A stretch of DNA of 64,000 nt from Lucinisca nassula (lineage: Eukaryota > Mollusca > Bivalvia > Lucinida > Lucinidae). The notes beneath the pieces are model-generated. The model did not search any database. It saw only the letters and a list, made by a program, of their open reading frames with translations, and was not told where the DNA came from. The position numbers and the translations under genes are program-made. How positions within the stretch are numbered: the stretch's first letter is position 1; each line of letters starts with the position of its first letter. Positions 23,322 through 34,974 of this stretch are shown piece by piece. The stretch is from contig OY757011.1 of assembly GCA_963580285.1 (NCBI GenBank), positions 154,741,245 to 154,805,244 on the forward strand, given 5' to 3'.

Positions 23322-23505
23322 AAATACCAGCTCCAGTTTCACTTATTTGAGCCGATTGTTAATCAGAAGTTGGGGTGTGGTTCAGAATACCCGAAGAAAC
23401 TTCCATTGCTGAACTTGGAACGTGACCCCGAGTGAGGCCCAAACCCAGAGTGAGAGGCCTTATGATTAAGAGATAGTGCTCTCACCCACTGTGCCACTGA
23501 AGACA
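23322..23505 (-). mobile_element. tRNA-derived SINE-D, degenerate
   Basis: Aligns with the better copies at 30537-30775 and 33310-33540 through GAGCCGATTGTTAATC, GAACTTGG and GAGTGAGGCCCAAACCC. The head is at the high-coordinate end (minus strand) and is decayed. Confidence 0.75.
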
Positions 23506-23915
23506 GCTTTCCAATCTTCTGTAAAATATGGGTATGTTGTGTGTCTGATTAGCACACACAACATAAATGTTCATTAAAAAAATCCATTTGGTACCAGAAA
23601 CCCCAAAACGTGTACCCTGGCAAACAGTGCAGGCCCAGATCAGGTTCTGCGGCCTACACTGTTTGCATAAAGTTGAGCTTTTTTCCAACTTAAATTTCAA
23701 GAAAACACATCCTGACACCCCTAAATTTTGTAATGGACTCCTGCCATATATAAGGTGGAAGATTCCATTTGGTACAAAAAGTGTTACTTAGCAATTATCC
23801 CTAAACATTTGCTACCTGGAACTATGGGAAGAATTTCTTAGTAACTGCAGGACAACTTCGAATCTGCCATCGTACATATTAAACCATAAGTATTATAGCA
23901 GTTGAAATTTTACTG

Positions 23916-24260
23916 TCTATCTATCTATCTATCTACTGATACTGGGTCGGTCACATTTGACCATTACCGCAGGTGTACATTACATACACTCCAGGTTTTT
24001 GCAGGATGAAAGCCTTCACAGTAATCATGTAATTACGGTAGGGATCTTTAACCTGCACATGGGATGGTTCTCCCTGCACAGGGGGCCTCCAGTTAACGTC
24101 CCGATCCGAAGGACGGTGCACTTTATGACATTCATCCCTGCAAATGATGTCAGTGGAGCGTGTTCGGACACCGAAATTTTATCGCCGCTGCCGGGGATCG
24201 AACCCGGGACCTCTAGCATCAGAGGCAAGTGCACTAACCACTGAGCTATCACGCTCCCGT
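23916..24260 (-). mobile_element. tRNA-derived SINE-A, well-preserved copy
   Basis: The minus strand starts near 24260 with a tRNA-like head: A box TAGCTCAGTGGTTAG and B box GGGTTCGATCCCC. The body includes the block GGACGGTGCACTTTATGACA (plus strand), and the element ends in a GATA repeat (23916-23937). Just before the tail, 26 bases (23939-23964, minus strand) match the LINE 3' end at 7281-7306 in 23 positions. It is therefore a LINE-dependent SINE whose partner group is present in this window. Confidence 0.88.
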
Positions 24261-24264
24261 CCAG

Positions 24265-24652
24265 TAGGGCTGGCTAATCGGAGCTGAAAAGATAATCGAT
24301 TATCAGTCCTGTCATTGCGATCGATAATCGGTTGGTAATCGCTAAGTTTTTTGTCATAATTTTACCTGTCTGGCTTTCTGCCTAAGCATGACTCTTACCA
24401 TATGTTGCCCTTTACCATATGTATATTTGAACAGACAGGCCTGAGCAGTGTAGACCCAGATGAGACGCCACAGAATGCGGCGTCTCATCAGGGTCTGCAC
24501 TGTTTGCCACTCATCCCGATATTTTAGGCATAACTTTGGGGAGTAAATTGTACCTATCAAGTAATTGATTAAAAGCAAATCCGAAATGATAATCATTTTT
24601 GTGAAATTTATCGATCTATTAATCGATTATACGATTAATTGTGTCAGCCTTA
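24265..24652 (+). mobile_element. hAT-type MITE, 388 bp, copy 1
   Basis: Terminal inverted repeats TAGGGCTGGCTAATC and (inverse) TAAGGCTGACAC. It is flanked by CGTCCAGT and CTTCCAGT, seven of eight bases alike when the shared terminal T is allowed. The centre carries a GCAAACAGTG hairpin (24436-24512). A second copy of exactly the same length lies reversed at 35394-35781. It is inserted at the head of SINE-A. Confidence 0.85.
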
Positions 24653-25016
24653 CTTCCAGTTATTCTAATAGATAGTATTTTAAAAATATTGCTCACCTTG
24701 AGAGATTTTTTTTCAAGATTACTGGCCTTGGAGATTTCTCCACTTTTTGTACATGAAAGGCAACTCCGTATTCGAGTGTATGTTAACTTACCTCCTTGTA
24801 AACAGGGCCTATTATTAGATGAAAGAATTTTCTTGCACATCAGATTAGGAAATTTGTGGTTTCAGCTTTGGATAGAAATTTTGTTCTTAATCTGGTGTTC
24901 TTACCAAGGCAAACCACATAAGTATAGTGCGCAAGAAATAAGATGTTAAATACCGGTAAAGTAAAATGAAAAATTTTGATGTTGTGCAAGAAAAAGCATC
25001 TAATATGGTGTTCTGA

Positions 25017-25110
25017 TGTAGATGGACATTTCCAACCTGTGCTGAGCGGAACCTCGGTGAGCCTTGGTTCTGCTCAGCATAATCATCCTGAAGGTTGAAA
25101 ACGCCCATCT
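25017..25110. repeat. Long hairpin, GTAGATGG ends
   Basis: A near-complete inverted repeat of about 94 bp from GTAGATGGACATTTCCAACC to CCCATCTAC. GCTGAGCGGAACC pairs with GGTTCTGCTCAGC and the loop is about 25064. A likely foldback MITE. Confidence 0.8.
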
Positions 25111-26086
25111 ACAACAGCAAACCATATCAGATTCTTATATTCTCCTGGTATTTTGTTGTTTTAAGGATAGCTCCTTGTTGTGAAGGGAAATGAGAGATCA
25201 AAATATTATTTTGAAAGAGTTGCCTCCCCTGAAAGTTATCATAGTCCCTTTTTTGAAAGTGGGGGGGGGGGGGGGGGGATTGGTACAAGATGGAAATTAG
25301 TCATTCCTTTTAATGCATTGATTGCGGGAAACCCCTAAAGGGTTATCTTGGCAAACAGTGCAGGTCAAGATCAGACACCTCAGGGCCTGCATTATTTGCT
25401 AACTGAATTTTCGGTCAAAAACATACCGAACTTTTTCCTTCATAGGCGGCGATCGGAATAAGTCGTGAATTTCCGTTAAAACCTATCTGAGCGAGATATT
25501 CGAGTTATCTCCCTGTACACCACTGGGATCAAGGTACAGAATAGCCAATATTTTTTCTCTAGTCGCTGACCTCAGGGAATCATTAATCATTTATCTGCAG
25601 ATATGACACTTTGATCTACCTGTAGGTATTCAAAGGAGCGCCTAAGTAGTGCTCAAATTAAGGCTATCTAAATGTGAAAAAGAACTTCTTGAAGTAACAA
25701 CCACGCCTTTTCATTTCGAGCCATCTAGTATGAACGAACATATTTAACATATTGAAGAGCTACATTATGTAGAATTGCTTAATAATAATATTATAAGTAT
25801 TATTAGTATTTTTTTTTTGTTGTTGTTGTTGTTTTTTGTTTTTGATTTTTATTTATTGATTTATTTTTTTGGACATGTAGGATATTGGGTCTATATCTCT
25901 TGTCAGAGTCTTGTCCAGTGATTTTAAATAAGGATTAAGGTCAAATATGATACGTGAAATCTCTTGACTCCGATCTTTTTATGCATTTATTTTATCTATT
26001 TATTTAAATAAATAACGCCATGAAAAATATTGTTAGCCAATCACGAACACACGCCTATAAGACTCGATCAAGATGAACTCAGATTT

Positions 26087-26396
26087 TGTTTGTTTGTTTG
26101 ATTTGAGGTTTAACGTCACCGTCAACACGGTAAAGGTCATTTTGGAGACGTTGCTTACAATTTTGTTGGGCTTTTACCCGACGTTGAGATGGAATGACAT
26201 CTCAAGCCCTGTCGCCAAATGAAACCAATAGGGTTTATTAGCATCTGCCTCGCACCGCGGTTCCTGGACATGCAGGCTTGGATCCTCTAAGCGACTTACC
26301 AGTACTATTGTGCGGGCCGGATTCAGCTCTGCGTGGAAGCATCATGCAGCCCATATATTTCTTCAAGCCCCTATGGGCGGGAGCCGAGATGAGCTC
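26087..26396 (+). repeat. Dispersed repeat R270
   Basis: Starts TTTGTTTGTTTGATTTGAGG and ends near CCCCTATGGGCGGGAGC. It is the fullest match to the copies at 35038 and 43124. Confidence 0.85.
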
Positions 26397-26437
26397 AGAT
26401 GAGAAAGTTCTTACATTAAAACCAATTTTGTTCCATG

Positions 26438-26700
26438 CCGAAAACACGCCTATACATATACATTGTAAATTTTACCACCAAAAAATGAAAAATTTCAGAT
26501 GAAAAAAAATGCTATTTTTCTTATTTCTGCTCAAGACATAGATTGTGGATACTCGTTAGAACCGCCTCGGCGAGACGGTTCTAACGAGTACCCGCAATCT
26601 ATGTTTTTAAGAAGAAATAAGAAACATAATGTATACCACTGCAAACCCAAGTTTTACTTTATGAAAGTGGGGTTATAGGGGGTCAAATTTTCGTGATGGT
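26438..26700 (-). mobile_element. Foldback MITE (FB family), reversed copy
   Basis: GAAAACACGCCTATAC at the low end and TTTTCGTGATGG at the high end. The central stem GATACTCGTTAGAACCGCC / GGTTCTAACGAGTACC is at 26548-26592. Confidence 0.85.
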
Positions 26701-26703
26701 CTG

Positions 26704-27720
26704 CCGGCAGTCATAATTGACACCTTAAGAGTTAACATTACACCGATATACAGTATATTGTATAAGATATTTAGGACGCCATAAAAAGTAACTTATACTA
26801 GGTAAACACATTTTGAAAAATGTTGTCTTCCCAAGTCATGATTGACACCTTAAGAGTTAACACTACACCGATATATAGTATATTGTATAAGATATTCCCT
26901 GAATAATTGAAAGGACGCCATAAAAGTTACATAATGTGTAAACACAGATAAGCCTATTTATTTATTTATTTATGTTTTTATTTATTTTTTATAAAGGACA
27001 TTTCACTCATATTTGAATCGGCTGTAATGTTTGTCATAAACAATTTTAACACAATTTCGAAGAATGTTGTTTGTCGAGCTATGGTTTACACTTTAAGAAT
27101 TTTAAGAAAGATAGAAAAAGTGCCTTAAAGTCGGTCACAGAAGGTGATTACAGAAACGGCATATTTATTTATTTATTTATTTATTTATTTATTAAAATGA
27201 GGCATGCAATTAATATGTGAATGGGCTGCAATAGTTTTATGATCACATCACAAAAACACCCCATATTACCCACTTTTATTTAGTAAAATATGGATCATTA
27301 TTTTTCTTATTTCTGCTAAAACATGTATTGTTGTTTGTCGTAAGAACCGCCTCGCTGAGGTGGAACTAACGATTCCATCAATTTATGTTTCGAGAAGAAA
27401 TACGAAAGTAGCAATTTTTTTTTATCTGAATACTTTCGTTTTTTGGTGGTAAAATTTTCAATATTTTTTAATAGACGTGTTTTCGAAATTAATCAACTCA
27501 AAACCTGGAAAATGTCATCTGCACTAGTTATGATTTACACTTTAAGAGTTAATAAAACTGTACATAAATCAAGACACCACAAAAATTGTCTACCAAATCA
27601 ATCACAAAAAGTGAACAATGGTGAGACTGTTAATTTATTTATTTATTTATTTATAATAATTTATTTATTTATTTAATTTGATTAATCAAATTGTTATCTT
27701 CAATATTATGATTGGCACTT
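26704..27720. repeat. Duplicated spacer and TTTA microsatellites
   Basis: A block of about 85 bp (CACCTTAAGAGTTAACA through TATTGTATAAGATATT) occurs at 26720-26805 and again at 26843-26930. (TTTA)n tracts lie at 26948-26972, 27160-27195 and 27630-27676. The phrase 'gacact/cttaag-gagttaac' recurs at 27060, 27535 and 27713. No gene seen. Confidence 0.75.
27243..27492 (-). mobile_element. Foldback MITE (FB family), degenerate
   Basis: CATCACAAAAACACC at the low end and AGACGTGTTTTCGAAATT at the high end. The central stem GTAAGAACCGCCTCG/GAGGTGGAACTAAC is mismatched. Strand is nominal because the element is nearly symmetric. Confidence 0.75.
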
Positions 27721-27821
27721 TAAGGGTTACACATGATTGACACTTTAAAGATTAACACATAGTGGGGGACGACGGGCACGCGCCAACTCATTGTTTAATT
27801 AAAGCACGTTTGTTAACTTCG

Positions 27822-28816
27822 TCATCACGATAACACACCTATATAATTCTGACCCACGTGTACCCCACTTTTATATAGTACAACTGGGGTTTATAGGGGT
27901 ATACATTATTTATTTGACTGTTACTCTAAAACCTCAAATCAGCTGCAGTGAAGATAAATAAGTTTTATACAGTAAAACTGGGGTTTACAGTAGTAAACAT
28001 TATTTTTTTCTTATTTTTGATCAAAACAAAGATTGTGGATACTCGTTAGAACTGCCTCACCGAGGCGGCTCTGACGAGTTCCTATAATCTATTTTTGGAA
28101 CAGAAGTATGAACAAGAGCACCGCATGCGGGTGTCAACGCTCGTCTGCAGTTTCTTTTAGAAAACCAAAGTTCTAAGTCAAACAAGAGCAATCAAATTGC
28201 AAGATGGAGTTATAAAACTTGTAGGGAATGTAGCTCTTGTGATGGTGAGTATGTGTATGAAGTTTCATGAAGGTAGGCCAAATACTTTTGGAAATATGGT
28301 CAAGGTTAAGGTTTTCGGTTAAATTTTCGAAAAATAGGTCAAAGTTCAAAGGTCAGGGTCACAGATCAAAAAGTGTGGTATCACTGAAAGGTCTTGTCCC
28401 AAGGAACATTCATGTGAAGTTTGAAGGCTCTGTTGTGAATAGTATTAAAATGAGAGCAAAAAAATGTGTTTCAGAAAAAAATGGAAAAGGGGAGATAATT
28501 CAGCCAAAATCAACAATGTTGTTATGGTCCTTAGTCAAAATGTAGCTCTTGTGATGATGAGTGTGTGTATGAAGTTTCATGAGGCTAGGTATAATACTTT
28601 TTAAGTTATAGCCAAGGTTAAGTTTTTTTGGAACGACGACGCAAGACGCCAGACGACAACGACAACGCAGACGCCGGAGTGATGACAATAGCTCGAAAGT
28701 TTTTTTTTTTTCAAAAAACAGACGAGCTAAAAATAGCAGAATTTTCTATCTAAACATTTTCATTTTTTTTTTTTTTTGTGGTAAAATTTGTCAGTATAGG
28801 CGTGATTTCGTAATTT
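27822..28816 (+). mobile_element. Foldback MITE (FB family) interrupted by a family-ii element
   Basis: Left part at 27822-28112 (CATCACGATAACACACC ... stem GTTAGAACTGCCTCAC/GAGGCGGCTCTGACGAG). Right part at 28731-28816 (AAATAGCAGAATTTTC ... GTATAGGCGTGATTTCGTAA). The two parts join as one foldback once the 618-bp family-ii element is set aside. Confidence 0.82.
28113..28730 (+). mobile_element. Hairpin-ended element, family ii (GCTCGTCTG type)
   Basis: The 5' end CAAGAG is followed by a CACC-GCATGC-GGGTG palindrome and then GCTCGTCTG. The 3' end has TAGCTCG, T-run, A-run and CAGACGAGCTA forming a hairpin, then AAAA. The body has about two units with GATGGTGAGTATGTGTATGA and GATGATGAGTGTGTGTATGA. 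It is inserted in a foldback MITE. Non-coding. Confidence 0.8.
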
Positions 28817-29069
28817 GAATTTAGACAATTCCATTTTTATTGACGGTGGTTTAGTCAAAGTAATCAACAGAATGGCAAACAGTGTAGATCTGGAGAAAAG
28901 ACGGCTCATCCTGAGCAGTCGCACCATGCTCTACACTGTTTGCAAAGTAACTGTGCGGACAGACAGAGTTGAAACTCATTAACAGAATAGCAAACAGTGT
29001 TTTGTTCCGCACAAAACATAGATTGTTGGTGCTCGTTTGAGCCCCCTCGATAAGGCGAATGTGCACTGT

Positions 29070-30200
29070 ACTGGTTAACCGCTTACGTATAAGCTTGCTC
29101 AGGAAAAGTGTGGACAGGTAAACTGACCGGCTCAAAACTGACCTAAATAGTGTTGACTGGGCCGTTAAACTCCAATACAAACAAACAAACAAAATCAATC
29201 ACTGGCTTCAGACTGCCAATTAACTTTTCATGGTGGTTTTAATCGCCATTTAATCGCCAATTCACAGTTAATGATTTCGACAATTTTTGTCCTTTTGACA
29301 TATTTGCCGCCCATTCATAATGAATGAAAACATACATGTAACAAAACTGAGACAATAAAGAAATCCGAGAAATATAACCACTGTATCAAGTATATTATTA
29401 CAAGTAATTACAAAATTAATACCAAAAAAGCTTTACATGTTTGATACGATTTCTGGTACATATAATGTGGACTTAGCGATTTTCGCATCATGAACTGCAG
29501 TACTGAAAAACAGCTTATGAACGATTTTTAAGCTCTCGGGGAAGCAATTTATCATTTTTCAGTAGAAATAAACTTTATATCATCGTAAACTTTGAACAAC
29601 AGTTTAACAGTATATAACAGTGACTTAATTCCAAACAAATCATTTCTATTTAATATTGGCAACCAAACATGGAAAGCTGAACGTTTTTAAAAAAAAATAC
29701 ATTGCCGTCTATGGAGCATATAGGCATGACGTTAAATTGCAGATGGAAGCAATAAGAATTAATTATTCATCACTTTGAAATGCACCAAATAAAAACTGAA
29801 TAATTTTCTTACATGAGGATAACAGTGACTTTTTTCTAGTGTTAAGGATAAATAAGATACGAGTATTTAAGATTTTTTTCCTTCATAATTTTAATATAAA
29901 AAACCTTCAAAATATACAGGTAACTTTAACTGCCGATTTCCTACGGAAATCGATATTCAACTCGGTAATTTCCGGCGAATGAAGGAAAAAGTTCAACATG
30001 AATAGCAAACCTATAGCAATGGAAGAGTCCACTTGTATACAATGGGTTAATTACCATGTAAATCCTTATCATGTTGAACCTTGGTATCCTCTCCCTCTGC
30101 AAACAGTGTAGATCTAGATCAGATGGCTTCTGGAGCTGGATCTTCACCAACTGTCATTCAATTGGTGAATTTGCAGGAATAGATTACATAAAGTAATTTG
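29070..30200. other. No recognisable gene; scattered fragments
   Basis: A decayed FB foldback half lies just before (about 28990-29060). The rest is AT-rich sequence without repeats or coding signal that I can recognise. Confidence 0.45.
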
Positions 30201-30207
30201 ATTGTTT

Positions 30208-30492
30208 GACCATCACGAAAGCATGACTATATAACTCTGACCCCCTCGAACCCCACTTTTATATAGTAAAACTGGGGTTTACAGGAGTAAATCTTATTTT
30301 CCTTATATCTGCTCTAAAATATAGATTGTGGGTACTTGTTAGAACCGCCACGATGAGGTGGTTCTAACGTCTACCCACAATCTATATTTTGAACAGAAAT
30401 AAGAAAAATATCTTAATTTTTCGTCTAAAATTTTTCATTTTTATGGCGGTCAAATTTACAGTGTATTTGTATAGGCATGTTTTCGTAATGAC
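30208..30492 (+). mobile_element. Foldback MITE (FB family)
   Basis: CATCACGAAAGCATGACTAT at the left and GTATAGGCATGTTTTCGTAA at the right. The central stem GTTAGAACCGCCACG/GAGGTGGTTCTAACG is at about 30339-30371. Confidence 0.87.
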
Positions 30493-30536
30493 TCAAAAAT
30501 GGGTGTGGCAGAATTTATTTAGCAGAAAAAGGTTTT

Positions 30537-30775
30537 TTTTTTTTTTTTGGGTTTGGGTTTTACGGCCCTTTCAAGATTATTTCACTCATATCGAGCCGAT
30601 CGTTAATCATAGGTGGGCGAAAACCGGAGTACCCGGAGAAAAACCACCTGACCTTCCGTTGCAGAACTTGGCGTCTCACACGTGACCCGAGCGAGGCTCG
30701 AACCCACGGCGGTGAGAGACCTAATGGCTAGAGTCAGCGCTCTTATCCATTAGGCCACGGAGGCCCGTTCAGAAA
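30537..30775 (-). mobile_element. tRNA-derived SINE-D, best copy
   Basis: The minus strand begins near 30775 with GGCCTCCGTGGCCTAATGG (A-box region) and has GGGTTCGAGCCTC as B box. It ends in a poly-A tail (plus strand poly-T at 30533-30549). It contains CACCTGACCTTCCGTTGCAG and AACTTGG on the plus strand at 30645-30672, the segment that seeded the minisatellite at 41430-43110. Confidence 0.85.
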
Positions 30776-31061
30776 AAGGTTAATATCAAATGCACACATA
30801 TATTTTTTTTCTGTTGAGTATTTGCTTGTGAAGTTGGCAGGAAATCATGAAGGCAGGGCTGAACTGGAATTCATGAAAGACAACTGATATATATATTTTT
30901 ATTGGTAATTTATTTGAAACTTTTCAGAAAATTACATGGTCTTGCAATATTTGTTTTAAAACTGGTGTTCACATATATCTTTCATTCTTCAAAGAAAATC
31001 ATAACAATAAATCAAATTTACAGTAACCCGACCTATCACCTAACAGATGCTGTGTATTACA

Positions 31062-31195
31062 GTTAACCCTTATCCCGCTGAACACAACAACCACTATCTT
31101 TGCAAACCGGTCCTTGCCGGAATAGATGGGCTGCATGGTGCTTCCACGCAGCAATGGGTGTGGTTAAATTAATTATTCAGTGGGATATGGGTTAA
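31062..31195. mobile_element. Short MITE, GTTAACCCTTATCC ends
   Basis: Inverted ends GTTAACCCTTATCCCGCTGA and TTCAGTGGGATATGGGTTAA enclose about 90 bp. The same ends bracket 38087-38556, and one end is seen at about 33181-33203. Confidence 0.8.
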
Positions 31196-31820
31196 CTCTT
31201 GAAGCACAATTGACAACAGTAGCAGATGACATTTTCAAACACTTTTTTCATAGAAAAGAAGGTTTGACATGTGAATCCTCCGCTTAGCAGACAATTTGCA
31301 GGAAATATCAGGCCTAGGGCTTCAAAACATTGTTAGCTTAATGAGCTTGTTAGTGGTCAAACTGTTATTACTGTTTTAGTAATTTAAATATTGAATACTC
31401 TGGTATTTTTGCTGGAAAAATTGAGTAGCTTTTGCATTTGTGAAAGCTACTCACATTTTTTTTCAGCAAAAATACTAGCATATTTGTCATATTAAATGAT
31501 CAAAGTTTTTAACAATATATTCACTAACAACGTCATTAGTTTTGAACAAGGCCCTGATTTTTTGAAAGAAAAAAAGTAAGAAAACGAATGTGTCCTGTAC
31601 AAGTTTGCTTGTCATTTTAAGTTTAAGGGTTAAGTCAAAAGAATTAATTACTGTACATAGTTCGTAAATTATTAGTAGAAACTTAACTGGATACACCATC
31701 TGTACATTTCGTTTCATATACACATTAATTCACATGTATGCTCTGCATACACCTTACTACAAGATAAAAGGGATCATTTTTGAAAAGGATCATTTCAATT
31801 TCAAGAAGTCGATTCACCAT

Positions 31821-32249
31821 ACAAGAATTCTGTCAAAGGCTGTCGTGTTTGTGATTGTAGTTCTTGAGAATCTCAAGAACCAGAATTCTAAAGAACCAGA
31901 GAAATGGACTTGTACATTTAAGGGGAATGGGGACACCTTAAGGGGAGACAACTGCAAAAGCATTTTTGTCTGCCATGTCAATAGGGGTCAACCCTTAAAG
32001 GAAAGAATTTGCTAAGGAGCAATTTTTTTCCTTTAAGAGTTGACCCCTTTTTCTGTGGGACATAGTTTATAGAAAAGCGAACAGGAAGTCCCGAAAGTCG
32101 TCTCCCTTTGAAAAACAGTAGAAAAATCTGCCAAAGTGACACTAGGGTTGATGCAAATGTTGACAGATTGACAAATGGACAGATGAACAAACAGATGGAA
32201 GACCAGACTCTTATAATTACACCTTGCTTACAGCAGGCATGACAAAAAC
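31821..32249 (+). mobile_element. Hairpin-ended element, family iii, copy 1
   Basis: 5' end ACAAGAATTCTG, then TGTCGTGTTTGTG. 3' end GCAGGCATGACAAAAA. An internal hairpin (about 31985-32046) is a decayed version of that at 32617-32683. A duplicate copy follows at 32484-32881. Confidence 0.78.
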
Positions 32250-32483
32250 ATTTATTGCAATTTTCTTTCAGTGTTTGTTTTTTGTGTTTTCTACGCTCAG
32301 TGTCCTCAGGTAAGAAGCCAGCTTTGGCACTGGTCAAAAGTGGTCTTGAACAGTCCCAAAGGTGGTCTAAATCAGATTTTACTGTATAGCCTTCCCTGTC
32401 TGCTTGAGAAGGTTTTGGGTGGATTGTTTATGAAAGGGATCATTTCGATTTCAAGAAGTCGATCCAGATAGTTTTTTCACCAC

Positions 32484-32881
32484 ACAAGAATTCTGCCGAA
32501 GGCTGTCTTGTCTGTGATTGTAGCTCTTGAGAAATGGACTTGTACATTTAAGGGGAATGGGAACATCTTAAGGGGAGACAACTGCAAAAGCATTTTTGTC
32601 TGCCATGTCAATAGGGGTCAACCCTTAAAGGAAAGAATTTGCTCCTAAGGAGCAAATTCTTTCCTTTAAGAGTTGACCCCTTTTTCTTTGGGACAGAGTT
32701 TATAGAAAAGTGAATAGGAAATCCCGAAAGTCGTCTCCCTTTGAAAAACGGTGGAAAAATCTGCCAAAGTGACACTAGGGTTGATGCAAATGTTGACAGA
32801 TTGACAAATGGACAGATGAACAGACAGGTGGACAACCAGACTCCTATAATTACACCTTGCTTACAGCAGGCATGACAAAAA
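32484..32881 (+). mobile_element. Hairpin-ended element, family iii, copy 2
   Basis: It is the near-duplicate of 31821-32249, with a 5' end ACAAGAATTCTGCCGAAGGC (AGAATTCT and GCC-gaa-GGC palindromes) and the 3' end GCAGGCATGACAAAA. The hairpin at 32617-32683 pairs GGGGTCAACCCTTAAAGG with CCTTTAAGAGTTGACCCC, arms of about 32 bp with one or two mismatches. Confidence 0.8.
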
Positions 32882-33309
32882 ACATTTATTGCAATTTTCT
32901 TTCAGACACTGGAACAAGAGATCAGCACTTTCTATAGGCATTTGAATTTTCCTATTTTCAATTCCTGTCAAATATCTGTATGAACAATATGTACATAGTT
33001 CAGACCTCTTAACAACCAGGCTTTAACTTTGAAAACAATAAAGATCCAGATCAGATGGATTCTGAAGAAGAGATAGTTTCTGATCGGGATCTATGCTGTC
33101 ATCCAGTTTGAAGATTTGAATGAATATATTAAATAAATAATTTGATTGGCTGAGAGTCAGAAATATGTGTGACAAAAATAACTTATTCAGCAGGATAGGG
33201 GTTTAGAGGTATGGATACACGTTACAGATTCTTTCGCCGATACTGACATTGGGGACCAAAAAAAAAAAAAAAAAATTCTATGAGTTTCTTCCCCTGAAAG
33301 TGTATCCAT

Positions 33310-33540
33310 TCTTTTTTTTTGATTTTGGTTTTACGGCCCTTTCAAGATTATTTCACTCATATAGAGTCAATCGTTAATCAGGTGGTCAAAAACTGGAGAA
33401 TCCGGAGAAAAACCATCTGAGCTTCTTTTGCAGAATTTGGTGTCTCACATGTGACCAGTGCCAGGCTCAAACCACAGCGGTGAGAGACCTAATGATTAAG
33501 AGACAGCGCTCTTACCCACAAGGCGACGGAGGCCCATCTA
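33310..33540 (-). mobile_element. tRNA-derived SINE-D, third copy
   Basis: Same layout as 30537-30775 with more decay: CCTTTCAAGATTATTTCACT near the tail side and TCAAACCACAGCGGTGAGAG in the head. A poly-T run on the plus strand marks the tail. Confidence 0.82.
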
Positions 33541-34268
33541 TTCTCTATAAAATATAACATTATATCAAGTGAAAATGCAACTATGGATGTGTGCTCAGAA
33601 AAGACAGTCCACCCCAGTACACAGTCAAAAAAATTCCACTATAAAGACGAGTGAAAAATAAGACTAATTCTTCTTTTAACATGTAAATAGAAGTGTTTAT
33701 TTTCTTTGTTCTTTCTATGCTCAGTGTCCTCAGGTAAGAAGCCAGCTTTGGCACTGGTCAAAAGTGGTCTTGAACAGTCCCAAAGGTGGTCTAAATCAGA
33801 TTTTACTGTATAGCCTTCCCTGTCTGATTGAGAAGGTTTTGGGTGGAAGGGCATCTTTAAAGTGCAAAGCAAAGACAGATCAGATCAGACTGTATGGGTG
33901 CACAAGCTGAGTCCTTGATGTGCACACATCTATAGGCACATTTTCAGTTTCAGATGTCCCATGTTTTTAGGCCTACAAAAACATTTTCATACTCAACTTC
34001 TGTATGTATGAAATAAGTTTTAGAACCACTGGGTCCACAATGCCATTCCTTGCTATCCCTATGTTATTCCGACATTCTTTACTATTTCACTCCTGAGTGT
34101 CGGATAGCTTTGAATTTAGACATGCTCATTATTGCCAATACAGGTTTCGAATAAAAACGTTGACACAATAGCCAACAGTGCAGGTCTTACAGCTGGATCT
34201 ACACCAATTGTATAGGTATAAATGTATGTAGCACTCTACAGGTTTGAAAGACTTGAGCAGTCAAAACA
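33541..34268. repeat. Spacer with a third copy of a dispersed 140-bp block
   Basis: The stretch at 33715-33850 (CTCAGTGTCCTCAGGTAAGA ... AGGTTTTGGGTGG) repeats the sequence that follows the first family-iii copy at 32289-32424. The rest shows nothing recognisable. Confidence 0.75.
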
Positions 34269-34706
34269 ACAAGAATTCTGCTGAAGGGTATGTCACGCCT
34301 GGCAGGGCACAAGTCACTGAACCATGTTATGTAGGTTAAGGTCAAACATGGATGCTTGCATAAAATACTTAAAGTTCCCATCCCTAGATAAAGTTTGTAC
34401 CATTGAAGTATCATTTAAGAACTCTTTAATAGTTCTTGAGAAATGCATTTGAACAGAAGGGCGAACACTAGGGTCGACACAATTATTCACGAAGTCAAGG
34501 TCAAATATGGATGCTTGGACAATGGTTACCATCCTTACATGCAAGTTTGTTCTAGGTACAATTAATGAAGCTTGTACAGTTCTTGAGAAATTGACTTGAA
34601 TGTCAGGGTGAATGCCTGAGTTGTCTGAAATGTTGATGGCTTGATGAACAGACGGTAAACTGGATTCCCTATATCGCGCCATGCTCAATGCAGGCGCAAC
34701 AAAAAT
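34269..34706 (+). mobile_element. Hairpin-ended element, family iii, copy 3
   Basis: 5' end ACAAGAATTCTGCTGAAGGG and TGTCACGCCTGGCAG, 3' end GCAGGCGCAACAAAAA. The body has about three loose units of 120-140 bp around GTCAAATATGGATGCTTG and TTCTTGAGAAAT. Confidence 0.78.
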
Positions 34707-34885
34707 GACAAACAGGGGAAGCCCAAATCAGCATATACACCCATATAGTCTGGTTTAAAACCTTTGTTGCAGACACAGAAGATTTTACACAACTGCTGGT
34801 GGTTTTATCCTTTAAGGGGAATGGGAAGACCTTCAGGGGAAGCAACTCCTGCAAAAGTATTTTTGTTTCCCCATGTCAATAGAGG

Positions 34886-34974
34886 TCAACTCTTAAAGGA
34901 AAGAATTTGCTCCTGAGGAGCAAATTCTTTCCTTCAAGAGACAGGAGCAAATTCTTTCCTTTAAGAGTAGACCC
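34886..34974. repeat. Hairpin, GGTCAACTCTTAAAGG type, with duplicated arm
   Basis: Same hairpin as at 32617-32683. The right arm AGGAGCAAATTCTTTCCTT is present twice, giving a stem with an extra tandem arm. Confidence 0.8.

Noticed and set aside
24641..24949. 102-codon plus-strand frame
   Set aside because: It begins in the hAT MITE, has hydrophobic composition typical of AT-rich DNA, and shows no recognisable motif.
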